Positions 29,701-39,300 of a DNA stretch of 64,000 nt are shown here, one piece after another; within the stretch, counting starts at the first letter, position 1, and every line of letters starts with the position of its first letter. Source of the stretch: Notospermus geniculatus (lineage: Eukaryota > Nemertea > Pilidiophora > Heteronemertea > Lineidae); assembly GCA_002633025.1 (NCBI GenBank), contig NMRB01000222.1, forward strand, positions 387,024-451,023. The letters run 5' to 3'. The notes under the pieces were generated by a model. That model ran no database searches. It was not told the origin of the DNA and was given only the letters and a program-made list of their open reading frames with translations. The position numbers and the translations under genes are program-made.

Positions 29701-29748
29701 TCGACTGTTTTCAAATTGGATACCGATGTGAAGATAAATGGGAAACAC
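26716..29748 (-). CDS. Primase (AEP) fused to origin-binding-type helicase
   Basis: The protein has about 1,010 residues; the Met at about residue 27 (29670) is a likelier start than the first. The N-terminal half carries archaeo-eukaryotic primase motifs: FYMDVEWY (catalytic D116 and E118), SYHLIWPSVIF (the Ser-x-His motif) and CIVDHTVYKRNQLFRMFG (third acidic motif). The C-terminal half is a superfamily 2 helicase of the herpesvirus origin-binding (UL9-like) type: Walker A GKMGSGKS (about 486-493), then ITCINSIRHY, Walker B FDET (D580, E581), then IIVVDARLNQ and, later, QLTARVRTITKKELVYC. It should synthesise primers and unwind origins in the nucleus. One undetermined base (28681) gives one unknown residue; otherwise the frame is intact. 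It is divergent from the basic protein gene at 29821. Confidence 0.85.
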   Translation of the reverse strand: MFPIYLHIGIQFENSRFRFGVVSKRMADLYRGQIKLSLCTVHKFSKQTAAADYLSRHSECLLLARDLSGQGMKQYLVIVPDNKNVTPKELHRFVTAKDLHRYELLLPGRPTRFYMDVEWYTTSSFANPSVAETTQHEGIIRRLICQTSVMLQKVVNVGKESADCVAAYENCRGNKISYHLIWPSVIFSNVQKDMKSFVWDLLCFYSKKHSEFWYVGSEGQTKCIVDHTVYKRNQLFRMFGQSKMVENGTGRKPPLKYARNLSTAESHHGFLQYRLEDNGKEVKHDSVMLKGGIYSLFVNNATKALRMFPAKTALISPAAVESTQNDSHIGNRNPVPEINEEDFEITGHDKKRLFEXHVNFGAFIFALRSMVDAGMTNHDIVKLVDWKRRAKLDVILADIRRQNRSYQPELYKLERLLSIVNKNSLTMEIIDRRVISEKLHGFIKIDGKVDMPTPDKWTVSKNLISALTFDMVKTTAFCTTLHFITGKMGSGKSHAVLAAVTKMATGQATKNIRIMYIVPRHSLMKDIKQRLVDNGVSEVSILCHTQHTEDELDVNKQIYITCINSIRHYSSVNVHMVIFDETMLSIQNFSMMRFDVAIDNGMAIDKLLSSVRSIIVVDARLNQNVINFLSTKVHAKNAEKIDDELRKIEETITKNTGVRKILNQKKRRLVEKRATPCTVKRWMTIPSARNHGGNIIYSDLTFTSKEDAMAMLFDKVFLEQVPVVVYCSTKRDTVVIQDAIVRREREMKTPNNKLIKIVVINGDTKVSQGQFNTSAKLATTDVLIMNTAVSVGISVDGVLFDTAFLFVTFAKKTPQIDELVQLTARVRTITKKELVYCVTSLAYQYTEFRIGEREMTHQTTRFMEQEIAANKMIHWACAKDTQCATEVLKTNLQAAYSWTSVKNQTVHYEKPIYKRKIGESDADDDAEQPVKKKQCNRIGRKLGKLRRAMKKHNKSTDLLEVSDDKKKNMYFVTKAEPTVDKAEIQNIAGDLCAVGKVRKNSNSEVRVYLK

Positions 29749-29799
29749 TTGACATTCGTCACCAGGTTATCTGCCCCCGAATCGGGGATAAATACGACC

Positions 29800-29822
29800 C
29801 AGCACTTTTTCAGTATTTAAGT
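29800..29822 (+). promoter_or_regulatory. TATA-like sequence before the basic protein gene
   Basis: TATTTAAG at 29814-29821 and GGATAAATAC about 30 bases earlier lie in the short gap between two divergent genes. The first plausible start codon used by the plus-strand gene overlaps or follows it (the second ATG, at about 29887, has better spacing). Confidence 0.35.
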
Positions 29823-30372
29823 GTTTCGTGCTGTCAACAACAACACATCAAGTGTCTCTTCTCAACTTGATCTACCTTCCGTCAACATGGCCGAATTCAT
29901 GGACATTGAAGCTCACGAATCCGACAAGGCCAGCAACGCCACTGCAAGTGCCTGCACCGAGGCCACCTTCAGTTCTGCCAAGTCAGGCGACAAAGACCAA
30001 GGGAATCGGAGTGAATGTGTTGCGTCTGACGATGCATTACACACTGACGAGGGGACAAAGCAAGCCAAGGAAACAAGAAAAGAGCCTGGAAAGTCTGAAA
30101 CATCATCCAGCAAAAAGGTTCACCGCCGTTGTGCCCAAACTGTGAGAGCGAAAACAAGACGTCGAAAGCGAAAGGCTCCAGCGACGGAGAAACAGCTTCA
30201 ACGGAAATGTCGTCGCAAGACCAAACTCTTCTTGAAGAACGTTTCAGAAGCTTCGTCACCGTTGTGCCCAAGCAGTGTGAGCGAAAACAAGACGGCAGAG
30301 GCGCAAGAATCCAACGGAGAAGCAGCTTCAACTGTACCCTCATCGCAAGACGGCCATGCTGCTCTTGACTAA
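29821..30372 (+). CDS. Ser/Lys-rich basic protein with internal repeats
   Basis: This 183-codon frame encodes a disordered, charged protein with a basic cluster (RRRKRK) suggesting nuclear location. A better start is MAEFMDIEAHESD at about 29887. A ~90-base repeat occurs at 30128 and 30261, offset 133 bases (not a multiple of three). Its peptide sense (SENKT ... SSQD) therefore appears in one frame in the first copy and in another in the second. A third trace (SSQDQT) occurs in yet another frame at about 30375. Either the repeats are non-coding duplications, or the gene has frameshifted. No function is assigned. Confidence 0.45.
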   Translation: MFRAVNNNTSSVSSQLDLPSVNMAEFMDIEAHESDKASNATASACTEATFSSAKSGDKDQGNRSECVASDDALHTDEGTKQAKETRKEPGKSETSSSKKVHRRCAQTVRAKTRRRKRKAPATEKQLQRKCRRKTKLFLKNVSEASSPLCPSSVSENKTAEAQESNGEAASTVPSSQDGHAALD

Positions 30373-30730
30373 TCCGTCATCACAGGACCAAACGAAATGG
30401 CCGAGAATGAAATACAGTAGAGTCAACGGTGAAAACGAAATACGTACGTGCTTCCTCCTGAGACCGCGATCTCGGCTTGGACTCCTGCGAGCGGACTACA
30501 TTTCCCACATGTCCCACATCTTACCAACATTCACTCCGAGCTCAAAACCCAACCGCCACTGATATGATATCAACAGTCACTCATCTCCACAGAGAAGACA
30601 CGTCTCCGTGCCAGAAGTAATTTTTCAGACAAAACATGTACATATACAAACCGAGGAGTAAAAAAAGTGATGTTAACTGCAGCTGATACGAAATTGGACT
30701 CAACAGCGTGTTTGATTATCCACCAGTCTG

Positions 30731-31636
30731 ATGCCGAGCGTGCGAGACAAGATGGTCCCAAAACGACCAATGACCATTGGGGAATTTCATCAGATGCGGA
30801 CAAGGGAAATGATGATTGCAGCTCGTCTCACACCTTCCCACAGTGGACACAAGAGAAACGAATCACTGGTGGCTGCTACAATTCTACGAAGTCCAGATAT
30901 GACGCCAAGAAAAAAGGTACTGGGTGTGTACTGGTTGTGCCACTCTAGTATTGAAGTGAAGGACAATGACAAGAAAATCGAGTTGTGGCTCACCTCCGAC
31001 AGCAAAAGGAAGACAGACGCATCGGAAGACGGTTTATACATCATAGACGCCCGCACACCGGGATCGTACACACAGACACGCATGACTTCGGACAAAATGG
31101 AGCTCAATGATTCTGATGCAATAAAGGTGGAAAGTCTATTCACGTCGGATCAGACTAATAATGACTGCGTTAAACTACAGTCGAAATACATATTGGATGT
31201 GAACAAACTACCCGGTAACGGCACGGTGTATCTGTACACACTGATTATATACCCGCCCAGAAAAAAACAGTCTTTTTTAAACTTCGGAGATGCTGACATC
31301 ACCGTGCCACCGCCTCGAATAATAAGAGTAAAAATGGAGGATGTTTGCGATACACAACGACTTGCAATAGCAGATGAAGCCCACAGTACAGCCGCAGAAC
31401 AGTCGAGAAGACGGAAAGGTGACGTGAGTTTTGATGACAAAGAATCACCGTTATCAATTAGTGGAGATTATTCCAACGAAGAGGGCGAGGGTGAAATGGT
31501 TACCGATCAGACGTCAAGACGCAATAGCTACTGGAAACTGTGTGGATGGATAGGAACGTTTATTTTGTACATGGTGTTCTATCTTATTTTCGCCAACGCT
31601 ACAAATTTCGCATGCACCTTTTTTCTAACGTGCTAA
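30731..31636 (+). CDS. C-terminally tail-anchored membrane protein; nuclear-egress candidate
   Basis: The protein has 301 residues, with no signal peptide, a folded domain of about 220 residues, an acidic/Ser-rich linker, and one hydrophobic segment at about 270-290 followed by a very short tail. This tail-anchored layout and size match the membrane subunit of the herpesvirus nuclear egress complex (UL34 type), which sits in the inner nuclear membrane and recruits a UL31-type partner to bud capsids. I see no sequence motif that proves it, so this is inference from architecture. It lies convergent with the 31767-33347 gene, with a 130-bp gap. Confidence 0.6.
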   Translation: MPSVRDKMVPKRPMTIGEFHQMRTREMMIAARLTPSHSGHKRNESLVAATILRSPDMTPRKKVLGVYWLCHSSIEVKDNDKKIELWLTSDSKRKTDASEDGLYIIDARTPGSYTQTRMTSDKMELNDSDAIKVESLFTSDQTNNDCVKLQSKYILDVNKLPGNGTVYLYTLIIYPPRKKQSFLNFGDADITVPPPRIIRVKMEDVCDTQRLAIADEAHSTAAEQSRRRKGDVSFDDKESPLSISGDYSNEEGEGEMVTDQTSRRNSYWKLCGWIGTFILYMVFYLIFANATNFACTFFLTC

Positions 31637-31766
31637 ACTAGGCCCGCTCTCAGTTGGCAGCTCGTACGTATGTATTTGTACATAGACACTGACCGCACAG
31701 ATTGATATGTCAGGAGCAAATTTTTTGTCCGAAAAAAATACATAAGAAACGAATTTTGGGCTAGTT

Positions 31767-33347
31767 TTAATTTTGTGAGGAACGATTCTTACTTTGGGCC
31801 CCATTCCTCCTATGTGACAAATTGACACTTTTCTTTTGAAATGTAGATATCTTGTCAAATGTCGCTTTGTTTCTTGCAGTTGAATTGCGGAGCAGGCTTA
31901 CGTGGTGCGTACAATCGCACCCACCCGCATGCTGTTGTACTCCATCTGAATTGGTTGTTATGTTCAATACGTAGTATAGTCTGGACAGACACAAAGCTCT
32001 CATATGTCTGGTATTGTGAAATTTATCAACTTCCACTTGATCTATGCGTTTCAGTGGCTGGGTTTTCCTTAACCAGGGTTTACGACTTCTGTTATTTTTC
32101 GCCGTCCTCCATCTCTCTATGATACCCTTCGTGCTACTGTCGGAATTGCCTTGGTCTACGTCATCATCACTGTCTGTCTCTTCATTGGTCGGATTTCGGT
32201 TTGCCGTGGCCGCCGTCGCTTCGATTTCTTTAAAAACGCATGTGCATTTAAATTTGAGTCGCTGTTCGGTCTCGTCTGTCTGACCGAGAGTAGTGAAATG
32301 TAACTTACAGCGTGAGCAGACTCTGTCGTCGGTAATCGATGATATCCAGGAACTGCTATTGGGACCGGGTTCGGTCAAGGTTTTATTCTTTGTCTCTTCA
32401 ATTTCTGACGAGGTCGGAAACATGTATCCGGCTAGATCTTCTGGCACGACAGGATAAGAATCTAAATGAGCCGTATACATGACGAGATCATTTGTCCTTT
32501 TATTGCCACCAACTATACACTCGGGTGAAGTGGTCAGTTGCGTTGGTTTCACAGTAATCATGTCGTTCAAATGTTGGTGCATGCACTCAACGTGAATACG
32601 TCTCATCAAATCTGCCACGGTTATTAAGTGGCTGACACCGGTGTTTGATTCCGTGTGATATATAGGACGGTTTTGAAATCTACCAACGTCGTGACGTCTG
32701 CCGCATACGGCACCGTCTTGATCGTTGCCCATTGCCTTTGGAAAGAGTACAGTCTTTAGGAAGTTTAACGTTAACTGTCTGTTACCTCCCATCTTGGGGT
32801 CCGGTTCGTAATCTGGATCTTGCAGCACGCCGTCTAGATAGGTCTTGTAAGCGTCAAAGACTCTATCACACGAAACCTTTGCTCCATAGTGTGCACATAT
32901 ACCGTTGAATGCGTTAAGATTATCTTCACCGTCGGCATTGTCAAACATCTTGCATTTTCCTATTAACATGGAGGCGTCCCTTTCCAATTCCCTGCGGAGA
33001 TTGAAAAGGTCCGTATTTACAAATTTGGTCATTGCATCAACAAACGCGGGTCTGTCACCGGCGGTGGTGAAGAACACGGCGTCTGGTAGGAGAGTGGACA
33101 AATCTTTCATTTGATCTGTGACGGCTGCCCATTTGTCCGTGCAGTAAGCGACTAATGCTTCGAAGGTCTCCAAATTGATATCCATCTTGGTTGGCTGACA
33201 TATATTGAAGACGGAGATATCTGGGGGGCTATTCTTTTCCCATGATGATAAACGACTGACGACCTGATGGACAAAATTCTGAGGCCTAAATGATACATTG
33301 GAAGGTTTGCGGTTGGAACAAAAAATGTCGGGTTCGGTATCATTCAA
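31767..33347 (-). CDS. Unrecognised Cys-containing viral protein, 526 aa
   Basis: This is a long intact frame. The first ATG (33347) would overlap the terminase gene start; ATG at about 33185 (MDINLETFEAL) avoids the overlap and is a good alternative. The N-terminal half is helical. The C-terminal half has paired cysteines (CSRCKLHF, later CTC, then CDCTHH) compatible with zinc binding, and a low-complexity acidic/Ser segment. The C-terminus is basic and Asn/Ser-rich. Herpesvirus packaging or egress proteins with zinc motifs (UL32, UL31) are possible counterparts, but I find no decisive similarity. It is divergently arranged with the terminase gene. Confidence 0.7.
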   Translation of the reverse strand: MNDTEPDIFCSNRKPSNVSFRPQNFVHQVVSRLSSWEKNSPPDISVFNICQPTKMDINLETFEALVAYCTDKWAAVTDQMKDLSTLLPDAVFFTTAGDRPAFVDAMTKFVNTDLFNLRRELERDASMLIGKCKMFDNADGEDNLNAFNGICAHYGAKVSCDRVFDAYKTYLDGVLQDPDYEPDPKMGGNRQLTLNFLKTVLFPKAMGNDQDGAVCGRRHDVGRFQNRPIYHTESNTGVSHLITVADLMRRIHVECMHQHLNDMITVKPTQLTTSPECIVGGNKRTNDLVMYTAHLDSYPVVPEDLAGYMFPTSSEIEETKNKTLTEPGPNSSSWISSITDDRVCSRCKLHFTTLGQTDETEQRLKFKCTCVFKEIEATAATANRNPTNEETDSDDDVDQGNSDSSTKGIIERWRTAKNNRSRKPWLRKTQPLKRIDQVEVDKFHNTRHMRALCLSRLYYVLNITTNSDGVQQHAGGCDCTHHVSLLRNSTARNKATFDKISTFQKKSVNLSHRRNGAQSKNRSSQN

Positions 33348-36300
33348 GTTTAGTGAAGAATCGAGTTTTCCAGAATACAGATTTTTCCCCGGTGTAGGTT
33401 ACGCCAGGGACACGGCTCATTCCAACTTGCGATGTATCAAGGCGGTGCAACAATGTCACGAAGCCGGGGACCTGTTATCCCACCCCGGGAGAAGATTGAT
33501 ATGCGGCAAAAACCTGTTGGATGTATTTCAGAATACGGACAGAGACGAAAAAAAGTGTCACGACGTAAAAAAGAGTATGATGTACGCTATCCAGATGGTG
33601 CAAGATGATAATAAAAGAATCACGAAAAACGTCACGTCCAAAAGATCACTAGGTAGGCCTATCCTGACTAGAGAGTATTGCGGTGTGGAGACCCTGGTTA
33701 TGAAATCTCGATTCAACTTGGATTCAAAAGACCAGGTAAAATTAGCCACGTATTTGAGATGGACGGAACAATTTTTGTCCTTCAAGTGGATGAGGGCACT
33801 GATTTGTAAGGGAGGCGCAGGAAATAACGCGGCTGTGGATAGCGACGATGAGGATGATTTAGTCAAAAAACAGACGGAGGACACCAGAAAAAATTCTGAC
33901 AAGTTGTCGTACGGAGACGAAGAAGACGCAGTGGAAAGGGAACACAGGGAACAGGAGGCCGATATTTTTGCCGCGCGACGGGACAAAAAGGCTGCACCGG
34001 GGACTGAATACGCCCGAAAGCGGTGTCTCAATTTGGTGCGATTTCAACAGTTGAACAAATTAGAAACACTCGCTCAGAATTTAAAGCAATGCGATGTTTC
34101 CAAATATGCCCAGATACTCTTTGCGATCACAAAAAAACGCCTGGACATGGACTACATGACTTTTACGGAATGCCAGGCGTTGTTCGATATACTGGTGAGT
34201 TGTAGCGTTTTCGTGACCCTAGTGCAGCGTCGTATGGGTAAGACTGTGTCTCATGTGGCCAATGCTTGTATGGAGATGGTCATGTTTCCTTTAGCCTCTC
34301 ACATGACCATGTACGTGACAGCGGATGGTAGATTAACGACGAACGCTTTTGAAACCATGTGTAGAAACGTGCCTGACATCTTGACCGAATTCAATAGTAA
34401 CGAGAAGCTCAACTTTTTGAACATGAAACAAAACGGGATGAGAATGCAGGGTACAACATCAGAGTCTATGAAAAGGAAGACGACAGAAGATTTAGACTTT
34501 GACGAGTTTTATTTACAAGGATACATACTCAAGGACGCAAAGAGAACTGCGATGGCTGTGTTCTTCAAACGTTTCTTGGCCGACGGAAAGTGTCTGGATA
34601 CGGATCGAAGACCGTACGTGGTGAATTTATTCAAGTGTCGGATCATTAAGGAAAAAGTGGTAAGTAAAACTAGGCTACAACTTTCTGTGTGGCAACTTTC
34701 CCATCACGGAATACCTAGTGTAATTTTCACACTTCCGATTCAGATTTTTAATCTCTTCAGCAGAATCTCTATCCGGTCCTTTTCCCACTGTAGTAATTCT
34801 ACCCAGCGGCCCTTCGTACAGAAGTACACATGTTCTGTTGTTATTCCGCACAGCAGTGGGTAACAAGGCCGACGTTATCAAATAGTCATCTTTCTTGGCA
34901 TCGTACATCACACATACGTGTTCGGATTTTGTCAGGGGTTCTATTGCAGAAATTGCAACGTCAACTGTCCTCCTGTGCGCATGTTCTGGCAGATTCACGA
35001 CTTCTAATGTGCCCCTCTTGGATAGAGCCGACAGTATATTTTGCACGTTTCCTTCCGCCTGATTCCTGGTCATGTTCACAGTGTCCATCATCTCGGAAGA
35101 AGTGTTGGTGTGAAATTTGGAGGTGCTGAACACTACTGTATTTTCTGTGCAGTGTTCCACACCTCTACATAACGGGCTGCCGATTATCTTGCAAGATTCG
35201 TCTCCTAGCAAATTGGTGGTGTATATTAGCGAGGGACACCTCAAATTACATTGTTCGTATTGTATCCAGTGTTCCGGCACTTGATCCCAAGTCATGTTCT
35301 TCCGAACTTCGGCGCAAAATTTGGCTGCCTTTGGGTTCCTTTGAATGCACGGCGCGGTGTTGATATTAACCAGTGGGTTCATGGAATTGTTGCCCTTGTT
35401 CATTCTGTTTGTCTTATACTCTAAAGACGTTGGCGCTACCGACTTGACTGTAATCGGCGACAAGAGACCGTGGTGCAGGGCATGGAGCACCTGACCGCCT
35501 CCTATGTCAGTGTAAGTCACTTTATCATTCCTGATCTGTTCGTGAGTCGTCTGTTGTTTCTTGGCCAGTATACTTCTCACTAATTTTACCTTGTAATTGT
35601 CCATGTTGACAGGCGCGCCACTTGCTGTATCGACCATGGAATATCCGGAACACGGGGTCTCTAAACTGCAGGCGAATGCTGGGAAATCATCACCTTTCCC
35701 TTTTAAGTCACACAGTGACATTTCCACGTCCTTTTCTATATGTGGATAAGGAGCCGCCCGGCTCAAGACAGTCATATATTCTGTGTGACACATGTCTCTC
35801 ATAGTTTGTATTATGTTAGGAAGGTCCTCTACCGGCCAACCGGTCCTACTGGTGCAACTGCCAAGGGATACGTACACGGACTTGAAATGTTCCTCGTCTA
35901 TCCAGAGAAGCGATAATCTAAGATCGGTATCGGTTACGTCATCAGGTGGTTTTGAACCGTATATAGGAAAGGCCGTCATTCTGGTTTTCTTCACTGGTTG
36001 TGAAGTGTCTTCGAATCTCACCTTCTTGTCGGCTTTTCGCTTTTGGGGTTGCTTTTTCTCCCTTATTTCGATGTTGTTCATCATGTTTCCTACGCTGACT
36101 TCTCGCAGCAGATCGTCAATGTAAGCTTCGGCTCTGTCTATCATCTCCTGATTACCTCGCATGCTTTTTCTAGACTTTTGCACTTCCGACACTCGGGGTG
36201 CATTTTTTTCACTCGAATCACCATCCAGTCTTGTTTGTGCACGTTCTTTCATCTCGGTCAGCATGGCATTCTGGATGTCAAACACTTCTTTGGCCGGTTC

Positions 36301-39300
36301 GGCAAGCAAATCGCCGCAGGGGGTCATGACGACGACATGCTTTTCCTCAGGTTCAAACGGATTCGTGTACTTTGTTGCCTTCAGGCTCAGGAAGTGAACG
36401 CTTCCGGTGTCGGTGTCCCATATCTCGATATAGGCCACCTTTGGAGCACTTTTCTCTTCCGGATCGCCCGTAACTATGGAAGTGGGCGCGTAACCCTCCG
36501 GAAACATGTCCAAGACGAAAAATAATTTCTTTTTCGGCATTTCTGTTTCTTTGTCGACTTCGTCAATTTCAAAAGTATTGTATTCCAAGACCGGTAAAAA
36601 GTCTGTGCACCACGCCTCGTAATTAATCTCTTCTTCGCTAATCTCCCACTCGCGATAGAGTCCCAGTCTATATTTCAGTCTAGGTAAGCTTTCTTCCACT
36701 GTAGGAGAGGTGTCGTCTCCGCGGCGTTCATGTTTCCTCTTGTTTTTCCTGGTCCTTTCAAATACAGTCACCCTTTTGCCGATGGACTGGTGCAAGACGA
36801 CGACCAGTTTCTTATCCCGCCCTCCCCCTTCCATCGAAAGTACCTTCCGGAAATTATTGAAGCGCACGTTGTTACTCAACGTGATTCTTCTGTTGCCCGC
36901 CAGGCTCCACATTTTCCTTTTCGACGCGATTTTTCCTACTCCGCTTCAGCAGTGCAAGTTTTTTGTTAAAGTACGCCGAGGCAATCAGGCTAACACCATT
37001 TTTGAACTCTTCTATTTTACCACAATGAATGCCCCAGTTCCATTTTTTGTGTCGATATTGATGGATGTGTGTTTTACACTCGACTAACTGTTTTTCGTAA
37101 TCTCCCCGGTCTCTGCTCAACAACAATCGATCCCGTTCAGCAGCCAACACCGTCAAATGATAGGTAAGAAAATCGTGCACTATCTCTACGTAGAAACACG
37201 ATAATTTGAGGGCATCGGCTCCCGTCACGTTACGGGCCTTGATCAGTTGGTCCATTGCAGCTCGATATCTAACCAAAATTTTGCTAGCAGAATTATCCAA
37301 GTAAGATCTCAAGGTTTTACTTTCCTTTACCGTCTTGAACAGTTGCGGTTTATTTTCGGCCAAGTGTTCGTCAATCGAATTTCTCCACACTTCATGATGG
37401 CCCATCATTATGATGTGTTCTTTGGCTTTTCTCTTGTTGTTGATTTCCTCTGTTGTTCTTGCCATTTGACGGTCGGTACTTCCATTGCCGGTGACTGTCC
37501 TTCTACGAGGCGTGTGGTAATTGGCAGTATTCTCCACTTCACTGGAACCGCTATCATTGCCATTGATACTATCTTCACCCGCCTGTAGTAGACTAAACCC
37601 ACCGTCGGCATCATTGAAACTTCCAAGCCGTTTTCTTTTCCGTTCTCTCGGACAGTCCGACTCCATGTTCACTGCCATCTGTTCCATCCAATCACGTTCT
37701 TTTTTGGGCGAAACGTGTTCTGTATGCCTTCTTTCGTTTAACAGGGATAAGGTTTCTGGGTTTTCGGTACTACACATATCGTTGGTGAATACACATTTGA
37801 ATCTGTTCCTGTTATTGGTACACTCTGTCAGTCTGCAGTTTTCTCTAGTCATACTACAAACGTGTAATCTGCCGTGTCGAAGACAGACGTAGGTTTTTGA
37901 CTTGTTGTTCACGTGCAACAAGCGTTTGAAGACTTCTGATCTTATTACCGCATCTATGGCAGGATGGCGACCCAGTACAGTATTCTCGTATGTACAACCC
38001 ATTGTCGGGTCACAGTGTCCTGCGCCGAACATGGTAGAGAAGTCACGAATGAAATACGAATAATGTTCAGTGACAATTTCAAAATGGTATCACATCTTCC
38101 TGTCGCATTTTTCTCTCAATCATTATCAAAACGTGAAAAACCGCGAGTGACGACTCCAAACTACTACTCTTTCTACTTTCAGGCAGGCCGAGGAGAGACG
38201 GCGACAAAGATCATGTGGGACGAGGCAGCATTCACTTCGATGAGCGATGATCACATGGCCGTCCTGATGGGTATTAAACAGACGGAAAATTCCATCCTAC
38301 AGATATTCTGTTCCCACCGGCTTAACAAAGACCAACTTGAACAAAGCGATGCTGCAAACCGCAGTGGAAAAGCTCTTACCTTGGAGAAGATGACGATGGA
38401 AGAAAGACGCCTCTTACTAATGGAACAAAAACGAAAAGCTGCGACAGAAGCAGCAAATAAACTCGGAATGACTAAAAAATCTGGCAGTGGTGAAGATAAA
38501 TGGCTAGATTTGGAGAGCAAACGACACGCCAAAGTACGTTTCTTGAGTGTGACCTTTGTCTGTAAAGCGCATTCCGCAGCAGTGTTAGAAGACGGCGTCT
38601 GCGTCAACAAGTGCCTGGATAACTACATGGGCCAACCACCTCATCTCTGTGTGGACCCGGAATTCCGGAACCTGAGCGAACTCTTTGCCACCAACAACAA
38701 GAATATACTTCTCTCAGAGATGGGTATCCTGCCGAACGTGGACAAGAAGAAATTATCCAGTAACATCGACTTATCCATCGGTAAACTGGCCTCAGCCCGA
38801 GGGCTGGCTACACTCGCCGGAGAACTCTATCCACTACTAGACCACATCAACGGCAACATCAGAGGAGATTCTTCTGCCTCTGTAGTTATAGACCGAAGAC
38901 TATTTGTCTACACCGACACTGCCCCAAAGGACGTCAGCAAAAATGCCATGTGCGTGATTACTAAAGTACAGACCGCTCCGGGTTATTACATCATAGTGGC
39001 CGCAGATCAATTCGATGCCGACGAAGTGGACAGAGAGAGCATGTCTCCTTCCAGAGCCATAGCCATGCGACTCGTCACGCTCCTGGTGATGATCACGAGG
39101 TACTATTCTGGCTATTTTGACGAGGTCACAATAGCCGTGGAAGCAAACAGTTTCAAATTGGATTTCTTCAAACACGAGTTTGACTCTCTGTTTTATGGAA
39201 ATCCTTACTTGGTCGAGAATATATCTGTATACTTCGTGGTCCACGCCTTATCCAAAGCCCAGGCGTTAAAATGCAGGAGTGACGACAATCATCATTTCAA

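Noticed and set aside
34660-34863. Tail of the terminase exon-1 frame beyond the donor
   Set aside because: It follows GTAAGT, has a change in composition, and is antisense to the coding end of the nested gene; read as intron.
37964-38182. First 73 codons of the open frame containing terminase exon 2
   Set aside because: This text lies before a strong splice acceptor, is antisense to the start of a nested gene, and lacks terminase-like character; the exon begins at 38183.
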